The notes below the pieces were generated by a model. The model did not search any database. It worked only from the letters and a program-made list of their open reading frames with translations, and had not been told where the DNA came from. Made by a program: the position numbers and the translations under genes. Shown here piece after piece: positions 6,475 to 13,613 of a DNA stretch of 13,645 bases. The stretch lies in NCBI GenBank assembly GCA_910586805.1, contig CAJUJC010000010.1, forward strand, positions 1 through 13,645, given 5' to 3'. The number at the start of each line of letters is the position of its first letter. Position 1 is the stretch's first letter. The stretch is from an uncultured Erysipelotrichales bacterium. Its GTDB lineage: Bacteria > Bacillota_I > Bacilli_A > Erysipelotrichales > Coprobacillaceae.

Positions 6475-7257
6475 ATGAATTCGTTTATTATTGATATTAT
6501 TTTTGTCGTATTTTTCATTTTTATGGCAATTATTGGATACGTGAAAGGCTTTATAACAAGATTATATGATTTAATAACAACAATTCTTGTTATTTATATA
6601 TCATTTTTGTTTGCTTCACCATTAAGTAGTGTTGTGAGTTTGTATGATTATGATCCTAGTGATTTTGTATCTACAATGATAGGTCAATCTATTAATATGT
6701 TTTTGGTATTTTTATGCATTTTTATAGTTTTGTTTATTGCAAAGAAATTGATTGGTATTGCTTTAAAACCTGTATTAAAAGGAATTGTTAGCCGTTTTTC
6801 TTTAACGGAAGGTTTAGATAAGTTATTAGGGGTAACATTAAGTTTGATAGAAGCATTATTTATTTCTTATATCGTTGTTTTATTATGTATAACACCTTTA
6901 TTTCCAAATGCAAAAGTGATGGTGGAAGATACACTTATTACACAAAACGTTTTAAAGTTAGTTCCTTCAATGACACAATATATGGAAGATATGACTTCAG
7001 CTATTGAAAAAATTCAAGATGGTAGTCATTCAAAAGAAAATTTGATAACTTTGATGTTAATGGCTGAAGACTTACATTTATTAAGTGAAGAACAAATTAC
7101 AACAATTATAGATGAACATATTTATCCAGAAATTAAAAATATGAATATAACTTTAACTCAAGAACAAGTTGAACAAATGAAAGATATTTTAGAAAATTCA
7201 TCTTATGATCAACAAAAGATAAAAAATATTATTGATAAGGTATTAGTTGGTGAATAA
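6475..7257 (+). CDS. CvpA family membrane protein
   Basis: This 260-residue inner-membrane protein begins with four hydrophobic segments (about 4-22, 28-50, 69-91, 117-143). The first two, with IGYVKGF between them, are typical of the CvpA/colicin V production family (YshB in Bacillus). The biochemical role of the family is unknown; CvpA of E. coli is needed for colicin V production. Typical members are about 160-180 residues, so the hydrophilic, helix-rich tail from about 145 to 260 (acidic, including SEEQITTIIDEH) is an extension whose role I cannot name. It is the first gene behind a full-consensus promoter and its stop lies one base before the mutS2 start, a pairing also seen in Bacillus, where zapA and polX flank it; neither is present here. 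Confidence 0.85.
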   Translation: MNSFIIDIIFVVFFIFMAIIGYVKGFITRLYDLITTILVIYISFLFASPLSSVVSLYDYDPSDFVSTMIGQSINMFLVFLCIFIVLFIAKKLIGIALKPVLKGIVSRFSLTEGLDKLLGVTLSLIEALFISYIVVLLCITPLFPNAKVMVEDTLITQNVLKLVPSMTQYMEDMTSAIEKIQDGSHSKENLITLMLMAEDLHLLSEEQITTIIDEHIYPEIKNMNITLTQEQVEQMKDILENSSYDQQKIKNIIDKVLVGE

Positions 7258-7258
7258 A

Positions 7259-9568
7259 ATGAGAACACTTTATGAAACATTAGAAATGGATCAAATTCAA
7301 AATGAGTTAAAAAGCTTTTGTGCTTCATCATTAGGAAAAGATAAAATAGATTCTTTAATGATTTTTGATGATGAAGAGGATTTAAGTCTTGAACTTCAAA
7401 AAGTAGATGAAGCAATAAAAATGATCAACCTTCAAGGCAGGATACCTTTAGGAGGTTTATCTGATATACAAATTTGTTTAGAAAAAGCAAATAGAGATGG
7501 GACTTTACAAGGTGAAGAATTATTAAAAATGATGAACCATCTTGAATGTATTGTAAGAGTTCAAAATTATATGAATTCTCTTGAAATTTCTACTCCACAA
7601 CTCACTGAATTAACATCTGGATTGGTTGGAAATGATCATATTTATCAGGAACTTCAAAGATGTTTAAATCCTGATGGAAGTGTAAGCGATAGTGCCAGTC
7701 CAACTTTAAAATCATTACGTGAAAAAATAGGACAACTTCATCACCAAATTCGTCATAAAATGGAATCTTTAGTGAAAGAGTCTAAAGATCTTTTATCTAT
7801 GGATGTTTTGACTTCCAAAAATGATCGTTTGGTTTTACCAGTGAAAACAGGGTATAAAAATCAAATCAATGGTCTTGTTCATGCCCATAGTGCAACAGGA
7901 CAAACCACTTATATTGAGCCTGAAGTTGTTGTCGTTATGAATAATCAATTAACAGATTTACAACTTTCTGAAAATGAAGAAGTTCAACGTATTTTATATA
8001 TGTTATCTCAAATGATCAAACAAAATTATTATCATTTTCATTTTAATTTAGAAATATTACAACAGTTAGATTTTATTTTTGCAAAGGGATATTATGGGTA
8101 TATTCATCATTGTTGTATACCAGTTATTGATAATAAAACAAGAGATATTGTTTTCAAAGAAGCAAGACATCCTTTGATTGATGAAAAAAAAGTTGTTTCT
8201 AATGATATTCTTTTACAAGATTATCGTATGTTATTGATCAGTGGTAGTAATACTGGAGGTAAAACAGTAAGTTTAAAAACTGTTGGTTTATTATCTTTAA
8301 TGGCATTATGTGGGTTAGCTGTTCCTTGTCTAAAGATGAGTATACCTCTTTTTGATAATATTTATGTTGATTTGGGTGATGAACAATCTATCGAACAATC
8401 TTTATCAACTTTTTCAAGTCATATGAAAAAAATCATTGATATTTTACATAGTGTGAATGAAAATAGTTTGGTTATTATTGATGAAATTGGTTCAGGGACT
8501 GATCCTCAAGAGGGTGAAAGTTTAGCAGAAGCTATTTTAATGGAATTTTTAAAAAAGGAATGTTTTGTATTTGCTTCTACACATTATGGGAAATTGAAAA
8601 CATTTGCTAAAGAGCATCCATCTATATTGATGGCTTCAGTTTCTTTTGATATGGATTTAATGAAACCGACATATCATTTAAAATTAGATGCAGTAGGGCA
8701 GTCGTATGCTATAGAAATTGCTTCTATTTTAGGATTAGATGAACATATTGTTGATTATGCAAAAGAATTAAAATTGAGTTCTATGAATGAACATGAGAAA
8801 TTAATGGAAGAACTTGAAAAAAAAGATGAACAATTAAATTTGAAAGAAGAACAATTAAATCAATTATTAAAAGATAATCAAAAATTAGAAAAGCAATATA
8901 GACATCAAATTCATCAATTGAATCAAAAAAAGGAACAAATTCTTCAAGAAGCAAAAGATGAAGCAAATAAGTTAGTTATTGAAGCTAAAGAAAATATAGA
9001 TATTGTTGTCAAAACGTTTAAAGAATCCAATTTAAAACAACATGAAATTATACAAGCTCGACATGATTTAGATTCTTTACGATTTATAGAAGAGGAAGAG
9101 ACAGTTAAACAAGATCATGAATTACAAGTTGGTGATCATGTCAAGATTATCAAAATGAATAGAGAAGGGGATATTGTTGACATTTTAAATCAACATAGAA
9201 TTATGGTATCTGTGGGTGGATTGAATGTGAAGTTACATGAAGATGATGTTGTCTTTATGCATCCTCAAACAAAAATTAAGAAAATGAAAAAAGCAAATGT
9301 TTACACATCTAAAACAAAGAAAACGGGAAGTTATGAAATCAATATTATTGGAAAAAGATATGAAGAAGCAATGGCTATGATTGATAAATTTTTAGATGAT
9401 GCACTTGTTATGGGATATCCTCATGTGCGTATTGTTCATGGCATGGGAACTGGAGTTTTGCGTAAAGGGGTCAGAAAAATATTGGAAAAGAATAAACAAG
9501 TTGTTTCTTATAGAGATGGTGGACCTAATGAAGGTGGATTAGGTGCGACATTGGTATATTTTGAGTAA
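7259..9568 (+). CDS. mutS2: MutS2 ATPase with C-terminal Smr domain
   Basis: This 769-residue MutS2 protein is normal length for the family. Domains in order: N-terminal core and lever helices (1-290), ATPase with Walker A G329-SNTGGKT (K335) and Walker B IID408-E409 followed by GSGTD, a long lysine/glutamate-rich coiled coil (about 505-605), a small beta-rich KOW-like segment (about 620-665) and the Smr domain (about 690-769). MutS2 suppresses recombination in some species and acts on collided ribosomes in Bacillus. HGMGTG (H727) is intact, but the usual LDLRG at the start of Smr is I694-N-I-I-G698. I chose ATG 7259, preceded by GGTGA, because it aligns with the usual N-terminus; a TTG at 7247 preceded by AAGG is possible. 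It starts one base after the cvpA stop. Confidence 0.95.
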   Translation: MRTLYETLEMDQIQNELKSFCASSLGKDKIDSLMIFDDEEDLSLELQKVDEAIKMINLQGRIPLGGLSDIQICLEKANRDGTLQGEELLKMMNHLECIVRVQNYMNSLEISTPQLTELTSGLVGNDHIYQELQRCLNPDGSVSDSASPTLKSLREKIGQLHHQIRHKMESLVKESKDLLSMDVLTSKNDRLVLPVKTGYKNQINGLVHAHSATGQTTYIEPEVVVVMNNQLTDLQLSENEEVQRILYMLSQMIKQNYYHFHFNLEILQQLDFIFAKGYYGYIHHCCIPVIDNKTRDIVFKEARHPLIDEKKVVSNDILLQDYRMLLISGSNTGGKTVSLKTVGLLSLMALCGLAVPCLKMSIPLFDNIYVDLGDEQSIEQSLSTFSSHMKKIIDILHSVNENSLVIIDEIGSGTDPQEGESLAEAILMEFLKKECFVFASTHYGKLKTFAKEHPSILMASVSFDMDLMKPTYHLKLDAVGQSYAIEIASILGLDEHIVDYAKELKLSSMNEHEKLMEELEKKDEQLNLKEEQLNQLLKDNQKLEKQYRHQIHQLNQKKEQILQEAKDEANKLVIEAKENIDIVVKTFKESNLKQHEIIQARHDLDSLRFIEEEETVKQDHELQVGDHVKIIKMNREGDIVDILNQHRIMVSVGGLNVKLHEDDVVFMHPQTKIKKMKKANVYTSKTKKTGSYEINIIGKRYEEAMAMIDKFLDDALVMGYPHVRIVHGMGTGVLRKGVRKILEKNKQVVSYRDGGPNEGGLGATLVYFE

Positions 9569-11325
9569 TGAATGATTTGATAAGAGATAAACTTTCTTTA
9601 TTACCACCATCACCTGGGTGTTATTTAATGAAAAATAAAGAAGGAACAATTATCTATGTTGGTAAAGCAAAGAAGTTACGAAATAGAGTTCATTCTTATT
9701 TTGTAGGTGTTCATGATTATAAAACAACAAAATTAGTAAGTGAGATTGTTGATTTTGAATATATTGTTACAGATAGTGAAAAAGAAGCTTTATTATTAGA
9801 AATTAATTTAATTAAGGACTATACTCCACAATATAACATTATGTTTATGGATAATACTTATTATCCATATATCCAAATGACAAATGAAGAACATCCCTGT
9901 TTAAAAATTGTGAGAGATGCAAAAAACAAAAAAGCAAAGCATTTTGGTCCTTTCCCAGATGCAACTGCTGCAAGAGAAACATATAAATTATTGAATCGCT
10001 TATATCCTTTAAGAAAATGTAATCATATTCCTAAAAAACCATGTTTGTATTATTCACTTGGACAATGTTTAGCTCCCTGTGTGAAGAATGTTGATTCTCA
10101 TGAGTATGTTCAAATAAAAAAAGAAATTGTGAAATTGTTAAATGGTGATATTAAAGATAAGGTTAAAGAATTAACTCAAAAGATGAATGAAGCAAGTGAA
10201 GATTTAAATTTCGAACAGGCAAAAGAATATAGAGATTTAATTGCTCATATTCAGTATGTGACTGCAAAACAACATGTTCAATTTAATGATCATGTAGATA
10301 GAGATATTTTAGGTTATTATGTTGATCATGGTTATTTGAGTATTCAATTATTCTTTATGCGTAATGGAAAACTCTTATCACGAGATTTAAACTTGGTTCC
10401 TATTGGAGATAATGTTCAAGATGATTTACAGCAATTTATTGTTACATTTTACCAAAATAATACATTACCTAAGGAAATATTGTTGCCTCAGGATATTGAT
10501 GATGATGTTTTAAAAGACATTTTGGAATGTACAATTTTAAAACCACAAAGAGGGAATAAATTATCACTTGTTAAAATGGCTAATGAAAATGCTAGGGAGT
10601 CTTTAGAAAAGAAATTCAAGTTGATTCAAAAAAATGAAAAAGCAACAATTGGTGCTATGCAGCAATTGGGTGAATTATTAAATATTCAAACACCGCATAT
10701 TATTGAGTTGTTTGATAATTCTAATATTCAAGGTGCTTATGCTGTTGCAGGTATGGTTTGTTTTAAAGATGGTGTTCCTTCAAAAAAAGATTATCGTAAG
10801 TACAAAATAAAAACAGTTGAAGGACCTGATGATTATGCAAGTATGAAAGAAGTTGTTTATAGACGTTATTTTAGAGTTTTGATGGAAGGCTTAACACCTC
10901 CTGATATGGTTATTGTTGATGGAGGATTGGGACAAATTAAGGTCGCTAAAGAAGTGATTGACTCATTAAATTTAAATATTGTTGTATGTGGGTTATCTAA
11001 AGATGATAAACATTCAACAGCTATGTTATTAGATAGTGATGGAAAGAAAGTTGATATTCATCCTAAAAGTGAATTGTTTTTCTTACTTACAAAAATGCAA
11101 GATGAAGTTCATAGATATGCGATAAGTTTTCATAAAAATGTACGTTCTCAATCTTTGTTTTCTTCTCTTTTAGATCGTGTTGAAGGTATTGGACCAAAAA
11201 GACGCAAACAATTATTAAATCGATTTAAGAGTGTAAAACGTATGAAAGAAGCTACAATAGAAGAGTTAGAAGAGATTTTACCTAAAAAGGTTGCAGGAGA
11301 TTTATATAAAGTGCTTCAAGAGTAA
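9568..11325 (+). CDS. uvrC: Excinuclease ABC subunit C
   Basis: This 585-residue nuclease makes both incisions flanking a lesion once UvrB is loaded, in nucleotide excision repair. The N-terminal GIY-YIG domain (about 12-90) shows SPGCYLM and IIYVGKAKKLRNRV. Four cysteines, C151, C159, C167 and C171, match the iron-sulfur cluster site described for UvrC. A UVR motif (about 199-234) contacts UvrB. The C-terminal RNase H-like endonuclease carries D383 (FDNSN), D451 (IVDGG) and H522 (ISFHKN), and a helix-hairpin-helix pair (about 534-580, VEGIGPKRRKQLL) ends the protein. All key residues are present. The ATG shares one base with the mutS2 stop (TAATG) and has no strong Shine-Dalgarno, so translation is probably coupled. 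The last codons form half of a terminator hairpin. Confidence 0.96.
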   Translation: MNDLIRDKLSLLPPSPGCYLMKNKEGTIIYVGKAKKLRNRVHSYFVGVHDYKTTKLVSEIVDFEYIVTDSEKEALLLEINLIKDYTPQYNIMFMDNTYYPYIQMTNEEHPCLKIVRDAKNKKAKHFGPFPDATAARETYKLLNRLYPLRKCNHIPKKPCLYYSLGQCLAPCVKNVDSHEYVQIKKEIVKLLNGDIKDKVKELTQKMNEASEDLNFEQAKEYRDLIAHIQYVTAKQHVQFNDHVDRDILGYYVDHGYLSIQLFFMRNGKLLSRDLNLVPIGDNVQDDLQQFIVTFYQNNTLPKEILLPQDIDDDVLKDILECTILKPQRGNKLSLVKMANENARESLEKKFKLIQKNEKATIGAMQQLGELLNIQTPHIIELFDNSNIQGAYAVAGMVCFKDGVPSKKDYRKYKIKTVEGPDDYASMKEVVYRRYFRVLMEGLTPPDMVIVDGGLGQIKVAKEVIDSLNLNIVVCGLSKDDKHSTAMLLDSDGKKVDIHPKSELFFLLTKMQDEVHRYAISFHKNVRSQSLFSSLLDRVEGIGPKRRKQLLNRFKSVKRMKEATIEELEEILPKKVAGDLYKVLQE

Positions 11326-11334
11326 GCACTTTTT
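11308..11334 (+). terminator. Intrinsic terminator embedded in the end of uvrC
   Basis: AAAGTGCTT (11308-11316) pairs perfectly with AAGCACTTT (11324-11332) around a seven-base loop, with a T run ending at 11334. The 5' arm lies wholly inside the uvrC coding sequence, and the TAA stop (11323-11325) spans the loop and 3' arm. Confidence 0.85.
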
Positions 11335-11356
11335 GTATGTTTTATCATATGATAAA
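11328..11356 (+). promoter_or_regulatory. Possible sigma-K-type promoter and palindrome upstream of gerE
   Basis: TTTATCATATGATAAA (11341-11356) is a perfect 16-bp palindrome just before the gerE ribosome binding site. It contains CATATGATA (11346-11354), which fits the sigma-K -10 consensus CATAnnnTA, with AC (11328-11329) 16 bases upstream as the -35. In Bacillus gerE is transcribed by sigma-K. TATGAT (11348-11353) could instead be a sigma-A -10, but without a -35. The inferred start near 11361 falls inside the Shine-Dalgarno sequence, which weakens the call. Confidence 0.4.
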
Positions 11357-11371
11357 CAAGGAGGGTTCTTA

Positions 11372-11575
11372 ATGCATTCCTTATTGACAAAAAGAGAAAA
11401 AGAAATCTTTCATTTATTAACTTTAAATCAGTCTACAAAAGAAATTGCTGAAGAGTTATGTATTAGTGAAAAAACAGTCAGAAACCATATTTCAAATGTC
11501 ATACAAAAACTAGGTGTTAATTCACGCATACAAGCACTTTTAGAGTTAATTAAAATGAAAGAAATAGAATTATGA
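11372..11575 (+). CDS. gerE: GerE-like LuxR-type helix-turn-helix regulator
   Basis: This 67-residue protein consists only of a LuxR-type DNA-binding domain. From memory, it closely follows Bacillus subtilis GerE (74 residues): LLTKRE at the start, TKEIA, then ISEKTVRNHISN in the recognition helix, QKLGV, and a C-terminus ending EIEL against ELEL. GerE is a late mother-cell regulator that activates and represses spore coat genes in the sigma-K regulon. The start at 11372 is set by AAGGAGGG (11358-11365); an in-frame extension upstream would run through the uvrC terminator. The order uvrC, gerE, racE/murI is loosely as in Bacillus, which supports orthology. It has its own terminator. A non-sporulation role as a stand-alone LuxR domain remains possible. 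Confidence 0.82.
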   Translation: MHSLLTKREKEIFHLLTLNQSTKEIAEELCISEKTVRNHISNVIQKLGVNSRIQALLELIKMKEIEL

Positions 11576-11603
11576 AAGAAGAGACAATTTCTTCTTTCTT
11601 TTT
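11574..11603 (+). terminator. Intrinsic terminator after gerE
   Basis: GAAAGAAGAG (11574-11583) pairs with TTCTTCTTTC (11589-11598), ten pairs with one G-U, around a five-base loop and followed by TTTTT. The 5' arm starts at the second base of the TGA stop. Confidence 0.85.
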
Positions 11604-11608
11604 ATACT

Positions 11609-11636
11609 TTTAAAATTCATATATTTGTATTATAAT
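11609..11636 (+). promoter_or_regulatory. Promoter of the VanY-like / murI operon
   Basis: TTTAAA (11609-11614), four of six to the -35 consensus, lies 16 bases before a perfect TATAAT (11631-11636). The inferred start near 11643 gives a leader of about 14 bases, beginning at the Shine-Dalgarno GAAGGTG (11644-11650). Confidence 0.65.
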
Positions 11637-11656
11637 ACCTAAAGAAGGTGATGGAT

Positions 11657-12796
11657 ATGAAGTTAAAAACATGGCAATTATTTGTTTTTGTAACTGTATT
11701 ATTTGTTGGCTCTTTTTATGTTATTAATTTAAAGTTTGATAAGTTTTATAGAGTGAATGGTATTAACAATGATAATCGTGTTCTTATAGAAAAATATTTA
11801 AGTGAGGATGAACAAACATATTTAATTGATAACCAAATTGATATTGATTTGTTTATTCATTATATTGAATATGATGAATTTTCTTTAGTAAATTATCAAT
11901 ATTATGATGCTTTAAAACACACAAACAGATATAAAACAAAAGATATTTTGAATATAGGAAATAGTCTAGCCTCAAGAATATCATATACATATCCAACAAA
12001 GGCGTTTGATTATGCTAAACAATTAATTGATTTATCTTTAGAAAAGGCTTTTTTAAATACAGATCAGTTTCATTTTGAATATATTTCTCTTTATACAAGT
12101 ATGCGACCATTATATGAAAAGGATGATTATTCTTTTATTGAAGATACTCATACATATATTTTGAAGTTAAATGCATTAGGAGTGACAGATAAAGAAAGTA
12201 TTCAAAATACATTTACACAAATGACAACTGCATATAATCAGTTTTCATTAAAAGAATTAATGAGCCATGATTTATCAACAAATGTACAAATTATCTTTAA
12301 TCCTTTTGAATTGACAACAGTTGTTAATGAAAAAAAATATATTGGTTATTATGAACCGAGCAGTTTGTTGTTGACACAGGATATTCCTAGAGCAAGGTAT
12401 GCAATGTATTTACAAAGTGATGCTTATAATGCATTGATAAAAATGTATCAGGATTTATCAAAAGAAGTGAATGGTTTTGTTTTGAAAGGTGCTTACACAT
12501 CTCCACAACATTTATCAAATGAGAAAATAGGACATGAGGAATTTCAATTAGGTTTATCTATTGATATTACAAAGTCTGAGGTTTCTTATAAAGATTTTGA
12601 CACGACTGATTTATCTCAATGGTTACAACAACATGCTCATGAATATGGTTTTATTTTAAGATATCCTCAAAATAAGGCCAGTGTAACAAATAAAGCGTAT
12701 GATCCACATATTTATAGATATGTGGGAAAATCTTTAGCAAAATCGCTTTTTGATTCAAATTTAACGTTAGAAGAATACGAAAATATAGAGGAGTAA
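11657..12796 (+). CDS. VanY/M15-like membrane-anchored protein, zinc site lost
   Basis: This 379-residue protein has one N-terminal membrane anchor (about 6-25) and an outside part. The C-terminal 120 residues follow the M15B (VanY-type) D,D-carboxypeptidase pattern, enzymes that trim the terminal D-Ala of cell-wall stem peptides: YNALIKMYQDL, GAYTS (278-282), FQLGLSIDI (296-304), HAHEYGFILRYP (326-337), DPHIYRYVG (349-357) and LTLEEYE at the end. The usual zinc ligand in SEHqtG is F296, and the usual EPWH is D349-P-H351-I352, so the first and last histidine ligands and the catalytic glutamate are changed; only the ligand D303 stands. SGYRS also lacks its arginine (T281). The region 30-230 is unrecognised. 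ATG 11657 is chosen from the spacing to GAAGGTG. It lies six bases before murI, in one operon. Confidence 0.78.
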   Translation: MKLKTWQLFVFVTVLFVGSFYVINLKFDKFYRVNGINNDNRVLIEKYLSEDEQTYLIDNQIDIDLFIHYIEYDEFSLVNYQYYDALKHTNRYKTKDILNIGNSLASRISYTYPTKAFDYAKQLIDLSLEKAFLNTDQFHFEYISLYTSMRPLYEKDDYSFIEDTHTYILKLNALGVTDKESIQNTFTQMTTAYNQFSLKELMSHDLSTNVQIIFNPFELTTVVNEKKYIGYYEPSSLLLTQDIPRARYAMYLQSDAYNALIKMYQDLSKEVNGFVLKGAYTSPQHLSNEKIGHEEFQLGLSIDITKSEVSYKDFDTTDLSQWLQQHAHEYGFILRYPQNKASVTNKAYDPHIYRYVGKSLAKSLFDSNLTLEEYENIEE

Positions 12797-12802
12797 AAAT
12801 AT

Positions 12803-13588
12803 ATGAAGAGACCAATAGGTGTTTTTGATTCAGGAGTTGGTGGATTAACTGTTCTTGAAACTTTGAAAGAACAATTGCCAAATGAAAATTTAATTTATAT
12901 TGGAGATAATATTCATTCTCCATATGGAGATAAAACAAAGGAACAACTTTTAGCTTATACAACTGAAATTTGTAAGTATTTTATTTCACAAAATGTAAAA
13001 ATGATAGTCTTGGCTTGTAATACAACAAGTGCTAATGTTTTAGATGAACTTCAAAAACAATTTCCTCAAGTTCGTATTGTTGGTGTTATTCATTCCACAG
13101 TTCATGAATTTTTAAAAAAAGGATGTCATCATGTTTTGGTTATTGCAACTCATGCGACTATACAGGCTCATAAATATAAACAGTTAATTAATGATTATGA
13201 TAAATATATTTGTGTGGAAGAATTAGAAACTCCACATCTTGTTCCTGTTATTGAATCTGGTGAGTATAAAACTGGAATAGCTGATATTTTAAATGATTAT
13301 TTATTATCATATCAAAATAAAGTAGATTCTATCATTTTAGGATGTACACATTATCCTATTGTTTTAGACCAAATTCAAAAAATATTAGGTGATATTTGTT
13401 ATGTATCATCTAGTGCATCTATTTGTCATGAAGTGAGTTCCTACTTAAAGCTTCATTGTTTGTTGAATACACAACAAACAATAGGAAATGTTCGTATTTA
13501 TACAACTGGAAATGTAGATGAATTTATTTATTCTTCTTCGGGATTTTTTGACTATAATGATTTGAAGGTTGAATTTTTAAAGTTATAA
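12803..13588 (+). CDS. murI: Glutamate racemase
   Basis: This 261-residue enzyme interconverts L- and D-glutamate without a cofactor and supplies the D-Glu of peptidoglycan. All key blocks are present: IGVFDSGVGGLTVL with D9, the DNIHSPYGDK substrate loop, LACNTTSA with catalytic C72, and LGCTHYPIV with catalytic C181 and H183. Length is standard. The Shine-Dalgarno AGAGGAG (12787-12793) is inside the last codons of the VanY-like gene, so the pair is co-transcribed and probably translationally linked. The Bacillus counterpart racE also lies close to gerE. The gene ends in a strong terminator overlapping the stop, so it is the last gene of its unit. Confidence 0.95.
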   Translation: MKRPIGVFDSGVGGLTVLETLKEQLPNENLIYIGDNIHSPYGDKTKEQLLAYTTEICKYFISQNVKMIVLACNTTSANVLDELQKQFPQVRIVGVIHSTVHEFLKKGCHHVLVIATHATIQAHKYKQLINDYDKYICVEELETPHLVPVIESGEYKTGIADILNDYLLSYQNKVDSIILGCTHYPIVLDQIQKILGDICYVSSSASICHEVSSYLKLHCLLNTQQTIGNVRIYTTGNVDEFIYSSSGFFDYNDLKVEFLKL

Positions 13589-13613
13589 CATGATTTTATC
13601 ATGTTATTTTTTT
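13585..13613 (+). terminator. Intrinsic terminator after murI
   Basis: ATAACATGAT (13585-13594) pairs perfectly with ATCATGTTAT (13598-13607) around TTT, followed by a T run to 13613. The whole TAA stop codon (13586-13588) lies in the 5' arm. Confidence 0.88.

Noticed and set aside
11291..11371. N-terminal extension of the GerE-like protein
   Set aside because: It runs through the end of uvrC and its terminator hairpin; ATG 11372 has an ideal ribosome binding site and gives a GerE-sized protein.
11648..11656. GTG 11648 or ATG 11651 as start of the VanY-like gene
   Set aside because: Both overlap or abut the Shine-Dalgarno GAAGGTG, leaving no spacing; ATG 11657 fits.
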